Source of the DNA: Pelargonium cotyledonis
Taxonomy: Eukaryota > Streptophyta > Magnoliopsida > Geraniales > Geraniaceae
DNA length: 26,624 nt
Assembly (NCBI GenBank): GCA_036897625.1
Contig: JAYMTA010000572.1
Location: forward strand, 1-26,624
Reading direction: 5' to 3'
A program made the position numbers and the translations under genes. Every line of letters starts with the position of its first letter. The first letter of the stretch is position 1. The notes beneath the pieces were generated by a model. It worked only from the letters and a program-made list of their open reading frames with translations. It did no database searches and was not told the origin of the DNA. Positions 1-9,800 of the stretch are shown piece by piece.

Positions 1-30
1 ATTTTAATGAGGTGTCACTCCCTCATTAGT

Positions 31-49
31 TTGGCTTAGTCTAAGCCAA
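31..49. repeat. Perfect 9-bp palindrome with 1-bp centre
   Basis: TTGGCTTAG and its exact complement CTAAGCCAA flank a single T. The motif TTGGCTTA recurs at about 56-63, and a further inverted pair (AATGAG ... CTCATT) lies just upstream at 6-27. This concentration of inverted repeats at the window edge suggests the end of a foldback or MITE-like element cut off by the window. No family could be assigned. Confidence 0.5.
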
Positions 50-379
50 AAAATTTTGGCTTAAATTTCTTATTCTCTTAAAAAAATGTGCATGAGATAT
101 ATTTTATTATTTTAAAATTAATTCATTACTGGAAAATATTTAAAATGCATTTACTTGTAAAAGGGTAGTTTTGTCAATTGTAAACAAATATTGTGGATTT
201 ATCCATTATCAAAGTGGATTTATCACCTCCCAAAAAGAAATGTTTATTAATAAAAACTCAATATGCATGCTTTCAAGTTTCAATATATATTGGCAGCTAT
301 GTATAAATAAAGGGGGTAGGTGTTCCATCTATGTCAACCAAAGAAACTTAAATGATTTTTACAGCCATTGATTTTGTTT

Positions 380-690
380 AAGGAAAAATACACGTACTCA
401 CATTTTACTTTACACCTTTTACGCATATTTATTCTGAACTTTAATTTGTAATTATTGGCTACTTTGTACAATGTTTGATAACTTTTCGTTCACTATTTCC
501 GCTAAAGTTAACGGAATTTGGCTACTAAATTAAAGTGAATATTTTTGAAATATTTTATTAACTTTTACAGAAATAGTGGACATAAAATTATATGACATAG
601 TACATAATAGCTAATAGTTACAAACTAAAGTTCAAGATAAATATATTTTAAAAATATAAATTACAATATAAGTATGTGTAATTTTCCCTT
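380..690. mobile_element. Foldback MITE with arms of about 125 bp
   Basis: The left arm starts AAGGAAAAATACACGTACT at 380. The right arm ends at 690 with a sequence whose complement is AAGGGAAAATTACACATACT. The complementarity continues inward: GAACTTTAATTTGTAATTAT near 435 pairs with the complement of the 610-635 stretch, and CACTATTTCC near 490-500 pairs with GAAATAGTGG near 570-580. The arms are therefore about 125 bp with scattered mismatches around a loop of about 60 bp, so a transcript could form one long hairpin. There is no coding capacity. A clean target-site duplication could not be fixed, so the superfamily (PIF/Harbinger-like or other) is open. Confidence 0.72.
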
Positions 691-1201
691 TTATATACCA
701 CAACCATGAGAATTTAAAGTTGCATTGTCTCGTTATTTTGTTTCACTTTTGATATAGAATCATCGCATGCTACTATGCTAGTGATTTTAACATTATTGCT
801 ATTGGTTTTATTTGAACTCCAATGATCAACCACTTTACTTTTTTTTTTATAAGCGAGCGTTACTTTTTATTTATAATAATCCGAAGATCGATAAAATAAA
901 AGTACAAGAAAAAAGTACACCGTAACCTATCGTAAAACTCGACAGGTCCGGCCACCCATAAAGCGAAAACGAAATTAAAAACAAATGAAGATTCTATACA
1001 GGAAATAAGTGAGAAAGCTAGACTCTGAAAGCGGAGGACGGTGTCATATATCGACTGACGGAAATATGTCTGAGTCTGCCGGCGAAGAACTCGAATCACT
1101 GAAAACCACAGATTTATTAGTAGGCTTGATAGTCCAACGGCGAACGTTCACAAATCTCAGACTGAAAAGAAGCCTGTACTGCGGGAGGAGCAAACAAATC
1201 C

Positions 1202-1483
1202 TTACCAGGAACGAAACTCTGACTTGATGTATTTGAGAAAATTTAAAGAATCTGGATTTGGATTGGAAAATTGCTTAGAAGGTGGCCCATCCGATTGATT
1301 AACAAAGTCCAAAGAATTGGAGCCCAAATTATTTCCCTCAGGCCCAATGGATGCCGACGGATTCATGGGGGAGTTTGGAGGTGTGGAGTCTTCATAGATG
1401 AGATCCGGAAAAGCTGGCAAGTCAACCGCTGGGAACTCCGACTGAAAAGACCGACCTGTTAACTCTGAGATCAATAACCTCAA
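1202..1483 (-). pseudogene. LINE ORF1 C-terminal low-complexity segment
   Basis: An open stretch of about 93 codons with no ATG start, overlapping the end of the previous segment at a T5 run. It is rich in Pro, Ser and Asn, as is usual for the variable tail of plant LINE ORF1 proteins after the DUF4283 region. It is in the same frame as the RRM segment. It is read as the frameshifted C-terminus of the same broken ORF1, not as an independent gene. Confidence 0.45.
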
Positions 1484-1971
1484 AAAGGTAAAGTCATATG
1501 ATCCGTACGAATGAGAACATGAATTTGGTCCAACAAGCGTCCAGAGAATGAAGTGGGGTGCACATAAATGGGATCACCAAAATGCCTAACAATCTCTTTG
1601 ACGGAATTTTCATGCCATGCATGCAAAGGAATACCGCGTAAAGACAACCGGACATAACGTCCCCCTCTGCGTTTAAATTTGTTCAAGTCATAAAAATAAG
1701 CAAACCATTTAGAGAGCCATGCCCAACCCGATTCTTTCATTGCTTTCATATATGCTTCGTCTGAGAATGAAAGAGCAAAAACTCTACTTCCTAGTTGATG
1801 AACTATGATGTCAACAACGCCTTGAGAGGCTATGCATTCAGCAAGAACACTCCAACGTAATTTGTCGAGAATAATCCTTGTACTGAAACCCAGACTACTC
1901 TTGCGAGCCATTGAAGGTTGGGGACGGGACAGTGTGTGACGTGATTGTGATGAGGAGTTATTAAACGACAT
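1480..1971 (-). pseudogene. LINE ORF1 DUF4283-like segment
   Basis: A 163-codon frame with the pattern of the DUF4283 domain common in plant LINE ORF1 and gag-like proteins: an aromatic stretch WLSKWFAYFYDL, then a basic RRGGRYVRLSLRGIPLHAW block, then a predicted helix before FGDPI. The frame opens 31 bases after the RRM segment's stop but one frame away. It ends at a TGA just after a run of five T where the following segment continues in another frame. The three segments together match the layout of one ORF1 broken by two single-base-type frame changes. No function is expected now. Confidence 0.6.
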
Positions 1972-2002
1972 AGCGATGGGAGAGGAAATTGGGGTCTGAT
2001 TC

Positions 2003-2302
2003 CTAGGCCATCGCTGCGGAGTTCCTACCGTTAATCTCCTCTGAGTAGTTTCGATCCCGGCCCGAGGAAGGAGAGGATTTTGCCCAATCCACTATAATAC
2101 GATATTGAAAGAGAGTAGTACCATGAAGAGTCCGCCAAAGTCTCTCTGCATCGGCCTGAGCTAGGTGTACGAAACCGAATTTCTTACCGGACTGATTGGG
2201 GTTACAAGGGACCGTGCAATCAATCACCGAAGCCTGTCGACTAACTATATTGGATAACCATCGCGGGGTAATACGTGGAGGCAGATTTCCAAAGAACAAC
2301 AT
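2003..2302 (-). pseudogene. LINE ORF1 N-terminal RRM segment
   Basis: This 99-codon frame begins with an RNA-recognition motif. RNP2-like LFFGNL is at residues 2-7 and RNP1-like KKFGFVHL at about 40-47, with the usual beta-alpha-beta spacing, followed by a Ser/Arg-rich linker that runs into a TAG stop at 2003-2005. In the LINE ORF1 family the RRM binds the element's own RNA during retrotransposition. The frame upstream of the ATG stays open for about 100 bp, so the original start may lie further upstream. The next ORF1 segment (1971-1480) is in a different frame, which points to loss by frameshift. A domesticated host RNA-binding protein is possible but unlikely given the poly(A)-tailed context. 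Confidence 0.6.
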
Positions 2303-2400
2303 AGTTGCCTTGCCACTGGTAGCCTGACGATCACCACTGGGAGCGGCGCCAGCCCCTTGGTCGGAGATCTTGCGAGATTGCGGCGGCGGATAGGTCCTAG

Positions 2401-3700
2401 GGTTTCTACGCTACCGATTTTATATTCTTACAAGTTAAGAAGTTATAATTAAGTATATGTTTTCACATGACAAATCATCTTCAAAATGGCTAATGAAAAA
2501 CCGACGCGTGTACTTAAACATTGTATGACTTTGCAACAAAGACAAGACTATTAACATGGGCCTCATGCCCCTCGTCGCAAACCGGGATCAAAGAAAAATA
2601 AAATCCCCCTCGCTCCCCCTGTAGAGAAAAAGAATTCAATATGTCCCTCATGCCAATTGAATAATTTTTAAATGAAAAACGCTCAAAACAATTGTCATTT
2701 TGGACCGCAAAAGAGCCTCAAAATATTATTTGATTATTATCATTTGCCATATAATCAATTTTAACATTAAAAATACACATATTTTCCATTTTGACGTTAG
2801 CAGAACCCATTAGTTTTAACGATATTTTTTTATTTAAATTAACAACAATAACCAAATTAAAACTATTATTAGCATAGTTAAGACCAATCTGAAATGATCA
2901 AAAGATTTTAAGCTATATTATAAATTTATAATCTGTAAAAACTCATGGACTACAACAAAGCCGGTGTTTTAAAAATTGGATTGAATGGTTGACACGACAA
3001 TCCCACCGGTCTAATTATTATCTCACCCGATAATAAGGTCATAATACCCGGTAAAAGTATATGGTCTATCAACAAATGTTGTGAAGACCGGTTGAACATT
3101 AATTTTAACCACAATCAAAACTATCATTAGCATACTTTACACTAAATTGAAACAATTGAAATACTTTTGAACTAAACAAGAACTTACTTTGTGTGAAAAT
3201 TTAATAACTATATCGACTTGAATAACACATATGAAACTTTTTCCAATTTGTGATTGAATACAAAGTGAGATAGAGTTACGAGAGCAAAGAGTTTCAGTTA
3301 AACAATTAGTGTCCGAGACTCAGACAACACACAAAATAAATGGATTCAAGCATTGAGGCAATATAAGTGGCAACATCACCTTTACTTAGAGGTGACAAAA
3401 GGTAGGGGTCGAGTTCAAGTTGATGAACCCTTACCCCAGCTTGACCCTATAGGATTCTAGGGTTGATTAGGTTAGGGTTGGATTTCGATTCTTAGACATA
3501 AACTACGTTGTCTTTTTTTTTTTACCCGGCCTTACACTAACCGACACGATTTTTATGGGTTGATATAGACAAACCCGACCCTGTGAAAACGGGCTGGGTT
3601 TCGGGTACCCGCCAGATCGGGTCCGTTTTATTTACTATTGAAATGGGCCGGAAAAACCCCAAAAGAAAGTTAACAAATGTGATCCAAAAGCCTCAAACAT
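2401..3700. other. Repeat-rich spacer upstream of the neurochondrin gene
   Basis: No gene was found here. An imperfect direct repeat of about 65 bp (2852-2915 and 3109-3175, sharing AAAACTAT-ATTAGCATA and similar 3' parts) sits in the middle. From about 3390 to 3660 there are degenerate GGGT/ACCC-rich motifs in both orientations (for example GGGCTGGGTTTCGGGTACCC and AAACCCGACCC), a pattern seen in old plant DNA transposons. A T-tract lies near 3512-3522. Confidence 0.4.
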
Positions 3701-3763
3701 TCTACCAACTTCCAATTCCTAACCACTTGTGACTCAGCTTCCGCTAAACCCACAACCCTCCCT

Positions 3764-3770
3764 AAACCCT
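3764..3770 (+). promoter_or_regulatory. Telo-box-like AAACCCT in the 5' leader region
   Basis: AAACCCT occurs about 40 bp upstream of the start codon in a C-rich leader. Telo-box-like motifs are common near the transcription start of housekeeping plant genes. The match covers only the core and the transcription start is not mapped, so this is weak. Confidence 0.25.
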
Positions 3771-3805
3771 CGACTCTCCCCAGTTCCTTCACCTGCTTCG
3801 CTCCC

Positions 3806-6800
3806 ATGGTCACCACTCTCTCTACTCTCTCTCTCTCTCTCTCATTCTTGAAACTGTGTGTATATAGATCTTATTTTCTTGTATTTCCTTTGATTTCAGG
3901 AATCACAGGAACAATCTCAATCACTCGAAGCTTGCTTGAAGCTTTTGAAAGGCGAGAGAGATGAGCAACGCCTTGCCGGCCTTCTCCTCGTCACCAAATT
4001 CTGTAAATCCACCGATCATGCTTCTCTGCGCACCATTTACAGTTCTGTCGGTGTTCATTTCCTTGATCGCCTCTTGCTTACTGGTAATCCCTCTCTCTAC
4101 TGTACAATATATTGGTGAAGAAATGGAATTTAGTTTATTTTGATGAATTTCTCTCTGCTAGGAATGGGAAAGGGAACTGCTAGTGGTGGTGGAGCTGATA
4201 ATCGCGATGCCTATTTGCAGCTGTCAGTTACAATACTTAATGCATTGTGCCGTGTTCCCGAGATTGCTTCCTCGGAAGATATGGTTTCAAAGATTCCACT
4301 GATACTGGAAGTGATTTCAAATGAGTAAGGTTCTTTTCATCAGTAATTTTATGTATTTGTGGCTTTTCATTGCTACTTTTAACCCAACTTTGTTTTACGA
4401 ACTTGAGGAACAATATTTGTTTGATTAATGTATTGGTGGGGGCACAGTGCATTGATTTCCCTTCAGTTTTTGGTGTGCATCTGTTAGTACCTCCAAAAAT
4501 TAGTGTTTTGTTTCTTAACAAGTGATAGATGGACCTCGCAACACAAATAATGTAATAAGCAAAAGTAATAGATAGTGTTAGGTGATGAATGAACTGGAGG
4601 CTGAATGAAGAAAACTTAAAAAAGTATTGATTTGTTGCAGTTTTGAAGGTAACAATTACTGTGATGGTATCATCATTTGATTTATAATGGGCAAAATGTG
4701 AGGAAATCTCTGGTGGTTTGGTCACACACATCTTCTCTTGGTAACATGATGATATGTCTTGTGAGTCTTTATAATAATAATAAAAAAAATTGATAATACA
4801 GCCCTGTCCTGTGACAGGGTTGGAATTTGGAATGAAATAGTGAACCGGAATTACTGCAGTGATTTAGTATTGCTTTAAGGGCAATCAGTTTTCTACTAAT
4901 GAATTGGTGGTCAATGTTAATCTAAATATGTGCTTTGTCGGTGTATTGTGGGTCTCTTTATTAATGTTGTTTCACAAAGAACTTGTTATTTTGCACTCTA
5001 TGGTAATACTATCTATGTTATGTTTGAATACACAGATCACGTTCACAGACTCTTGAAGATTGCTATGAATTTCTATTTTTGGTATTATCTGCCAGCGAAA
5101 ATGGAGTCACAGTGTTGTGTGAATCTGGAGGAATGAAAGTTCTAGCTTCTCAAATGCCTACTTTTCCAGATGGTAATCAATATATCTTTCCAATTTTGTT
5201 GGTAATGTTTTGGCAATCATATTAATGTTCAATTTCAATTTTTCATTGCTGGCTTTTGTAGCAATTTCATCCTAGGGTTTTGCATCCATTGCTTTGTACC
5301 AATTACGTTGATATGGTAATGGGGTATCATACCCCGGGTATGTATATTACAATTTGAATGAATTACAGAAGTCATGGGTGGCAAATATTTTACAGGCTCT
5401 CATGAGTTGGAGCTTGCTATGAAACTTCTGAAATTGGTGACAAGTAAGGTTCCTCTGGATGTCATTATAAATGACTATCTTCCAGAGCTGTCAATGATGG
5501 TAAGCCTAAATTCTTATTTAGTCATGTTGAGTTTATTTGTCCTTTTTAATTTATTTATTCGTACAAACGTCCATAAGATGTTTTATGTATTAATAGCTTT
5601 ATCAGTAGAAATAATCTTTTTAAGCATTTTAATTCTTTTAGGTGGTCACTTTTGCAAGACAATTTGCTGTGTTGAACAATGCCCTGAAATTTGAAGCACT
5701 GCACATGCTCTCTTCCATCCTCTCCTCACAAAAGTCGGTATGCATCCGTTTTCCGGTTATGATATTTTAGGTGGAAGTGAATTAACAAAACTTGAAAAGT
5801 ACTGCAAAGATGAATCTATATGAACTGTGAAACAGTTATCTCGAACAGATCAGAGCTCTCAATTTGCATCTGTGCTTTAGTGTATGAATTTTATGTTATA
5901 TTAGTCACTTTGAAGCTAATTGTGGTATTGTTTACAGGCTCCTATTCATGACGCTCTTCGCCTAATGCCCAACAAAGATTGGTCAACTTACATGCGTGCT
6001 GGTATTGTGGCTATTTTACAGAACCGCGTAGGTATGTAGGACAATTTAGTTTAGCTGTCATGTATTTATTTTATTTCAAAGTCTGTTATTGCTTAGGATT
6101 TTTTTTCTTAAATAATATAGTTCAGACTTCTGTTCTTTAAATTAAGATCACTTGTTTCTCTATTAGTTCATGAAATACATTTGGATGGGTGGCAGTATTC
6201 CTGTGTCATCTAATCTTAAATATATAGGAAATGACAGTTCTCATATATTTTGTGCAGAACATGTGCTTCAAAGTACTCATTTGCATCCTCATTGACGGGA
6301 TCTTCTTGGTCCATTATGTTGCATTTGATGAAGAGTAGGAAGCTTATGTATTGGCAATAGGATGTATGAATGTAGAATCTTTTGGGGGGGATGGATCAGG
6401 AAATTAGTATATAAGTAGAAAAGCATTATAGAATTCCTTGTCAGATAACTCTCTCTGCAAACAAATTACATTGACAGTGAAGCATGTGTGCTCCCACAGC
6501 CTCCCCCGCTGACTGTTCTTATGATCTTAGACAGCAAAACTATGCTCGCTTTTCTGTCATCCCGACTTTAGCTCATTCTGTAAATATCAGCCAGCTACAT
6601 CTCTTGTTGTCTCGATGAACCTGTCCACGAATCAGGCTGATAAGAGGTGTTAAAACTTAACAGGTCATCCAAACATTATGAGGTCAATTAATTGTGTATG
6701 CAACACCAAAATTCTATGGTATGCTTGATAAATTTTTGAAGCTTATCACTTAAACCTGCAATTATTCCTACAGTTTGCCATTTTCTACTATAATTGCAGA

Positions 6801-9800
6801 AATTACAATGCCCCTGAATGAAAACCAATTAAAACTGATTGTCTTATCTGACTACATTTAAAAAATTAAAACTACGGTGATAAAACATTTTTGATGTTTT
6901 TATTTGGAGATGTTCTCGTGCACTGCATTTTTCTGGTGAATAATACTTCAGCTATATCAAGTTATTAGTAGAGTTTGAAGGTGCCACCTTACTTGAATCC
7001 TTTATGTTCTATAGGATTGTACCTCTGAGTCCTTGAACACTTGGCAGAAGGGGGCACTTAAAGTAGGACTCTGCTTAGTCTTTAATCAAGATACTGTCCT
7101 GTTAGATTAGCAATGTACTGTGGTAAGTGCCCTTTGTAGTTTGTTCTCTATCTATTATCTGCAAGCCTGTAAAAGTAATTTAGTTGCAGTGTTCTGTTAA
7201 TTATGTCCTGATGTAGCATAATAGAAAAAAGAGTAAGGAGCTGTATAGTACACTCTTCGAAGGAGTTTTCTAATTTAAAAAATCACAAATGTTTAAATCT
7301 TGAGGTTAAAGCTTATTCTGTTGCCCCATGTGCAGCTCCTGCTGAAAAGTTGCAGGCTCTCATTCTGGCTGAGGCTATGTTGACAATAAGAGGAGGGAGG
7401 TGGCTGATTGATCAGGTGAGTTTATCTGACATACCAGACTCTTCTCCAGCTGACAGGTAAGCTTAAAAACTTGGTGGTGCTGATTGTCATTGAACCATCA
7501 TTACTGGGTAACATATGGGTTATTGATAAGCATATTCTGTCCAGGTGCTTAATTCTTGTATTGGAGACAGCAAAGGTTGAAATTGCTGTTTTACTTAATG
7601 AGCTTGGCTACTTAAAATATGAAGCTTCTAAAAGTACTTCATCCACTGCTGAATCAATTACGTTAAAGCAGCAAAATTTGGCAATTTCTTTTTCATTTCT
7701 GGAGAAGATAATTCAGTTGATTTCAGATGTTGGTGAAAATGAAGGTACATATTATGGACCCTGCGATTTTTGTTCCGAAGAAAATAGAACATCTTGCAAT
7801 TTTTCTTTTTGGTTTTCATGTTACATGTATACGATACTTTTGTTCTGATTTAGGTGCCCAATGTAAATATTCATAAATCGTGCGGTTCAATACTTCATTT
7901 GAGAATTAATTTATTAGGAGGTCCTAATATGCTTTGGAGTCGAGATTCATTTCCTGATTAAAACATCATTGTCTCATGTATATAGGTCTCTTAAGATAAT
8001 GTGTTGACTTATTAGCTCTTATCAAGTACTTCAAACAACTTTAGCATCCCTAATTCTTCATTTTCCACCTTTTAGACTTAAGGCAGCCCGATCAGAAAAC
8101 AGTTAGTGTTCTGTGAGCTTGGATGTTTTAATGGAATCTTATAATAAATATAATGAAGCTACAAGTTCATTTTTTCTTTATATTGGTTCTTCTTTGGTCT
8201 TGTTTTTTAACCCCTATGGTTAGGTAATTTATGTCCACCACTATGCAAATTAGGAAACATTTGGAGCATAGTATGCAGTTGAACTTTATTATACGATGCC
8301 ATTTCACATTTGATTAGTTACGGGTACCGGGGCTTTGTTTTGCTCCCTTTTGTGAGTTTACTGCAAGTCTGCAACAACAACCAAGTCATTTCCCGAACAA
8401 TGTTGAGTTAGCTACGTGAATCTTTCATCAAAACTCTTTGAGATCTTTTGCTCGTATTCTCCTCTTCCACTATATTCTATCTAAGGCTATCTTTTCTATT
8501 AAACCAAAGGCTTACTTTCTTCCATTATCTTAGGTCTACCCATACCCCTTTTAGTTTCTCACAACTAAATAGTCTCATGTTTTTTCTTAACATCACTAAT
8601 TTTTCTATGCTCTACATCTCCAAACCATCTTAACCGATTTTTCACATCTTATTTTCAATTGACACTATCCGAACTTGTTCCCGAGACCCGGATAATTTCA
8701 TTCCTAATCTTTTTTTAAATAGTGTTACCACACATCTACCTAAGCATTCTTATCCTTGTTACCCTCATTTTATGGCCTTGTATATAAGATAGATGCCCGT
8801 CAACTACCCTAAATAATTTTCCTTTCAACTTTAGGGGCATTCTTTAATCACTAAGAACTCTTCTTCTTTGTTTATTTATATGTGGCTACAGGTTTAAGTG
8901 TACAAATCTAGTAGAGTTTGGAGTGGGTGCAAGGCTTCAAGCCAACTACTTATTTAAGTTCATATCCTTCTTTCACATTCTGATTTTGCTATAAAATTAA
9001 AATATGAAAAAAAAAGCTCTTGTCATATGGCTCACATAGTGAGCTGGTTAAGCGACCAGTTACTATCGTCTATGTGATTGAACATATTTAATTTCGTTTT
9101 AAATTTGTGGATCAATTACAGGAGATCTTATTACTGAAAGGACTTTCACACATGTGTTTTCTGCACTCAACGAGACAATGGGTGTTGTCTTAGAGTATTT
9201 GAAAGATGCGAAGGTACTGAATTATCATAATGTTGAAATTTAGATCTTTTATAATTTTGTAAATAGCATAGCAGTATATTTTTTCTTAACAATAGTAAAT
9301 ATATAGGATCATGGACAAAATAAAGGAGCTGACCTTCTTGCATCTGTGAGGATTATTGGAAGGTATGTTTCACAATATCTCTATGTTGCTTCTTTCCTGA
9401 ACAGGGAAGCTCCTTGTGCATGTCCTCAATCCTATTCAATTCATGCATTTGTTGAGAATAATATCACTATGACATGTTAAAATTCCGGATAGGTTTCATA
9501 ATCATTTTTCCTTGTTATTTCCAAAAACTGAGTACAACTGTCTGCTCAGTTTCTGTTGCATTGTTTTAGCTATCTTGCAGAGGCACCTGTTGCATGCAAT
9601 GAGAAAGTGAAGGAACTCTTAGGGTATATGCTGTCTGTTGAAGGTGAAGATGAATCAAGGTTGTGACAACATTATTAAATTGTTGTTCAGTCTGCTGATA
9701 ATTTAATTTTCTTGGGGGTTATTTGTTCTTACTGACACCTGATCAATCTCTTGTTAAATGACAGCCCTTTTTACTCTGCATGCTTTTTGCTTCCAATGCT

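Larger units (their letters stand above)
839..2400 (-). mobile_element. Decayed LINE (non-LTR retrotransposon) with ORF1 and 3' tail, lacking ORF2
   Basis: Read on the minus strand, this block starts with a GC-rich leader (about 2400-2303), then ORF1-like coding sequence in three frame segments (2302-1202), then a non-coding 3' end with an AATAAA-like sequence. It finishes in a ten-base poly(A) tail, seen as poly(T) at 839-848. RRM plus DUF4283-like ORF1 proteins are typical of plant L1-type LINEs. No endonuclease, reverse transcriptase or RNase H was found between ORF1 and the tail, so the copy is internally deleted and cannot move on its own. A matching target-site duplication was not found; the 5' limit is approximate. 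Confidence 0.7.

Noticed and set aside
860..1099. 79-codon minus-strand open frame
   Set aside because: It lies in the 3' end of the LINE, next to its poly(A) tail, with no domain and an AT-rich tail; it reads as untranslated sequence.
1480..1483. Possible programmed frameshift at the T5 run between two LINE ORF1 segments
   Set aside because: The run is short, there is no clear slippery heptamer or downstream structure, and the next junction upstream (1971-2005) also breaks the frame. Simple decay explains both.
821..2900. AATGATCAA on both sides of the ORF1-bearing LINE (about 821 and 2893) as a target-site duplication
   Set aside because: Only nine bases match, the sequence beyond them diverges, and the right copy lies almost 500 bp past the recognisable 5' end of the element.
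7471..7848. Independent 125-codon gene
   Set aside because: It is neurochondrin exon 9 (7545-7744) plus read-through into both flanking introns.
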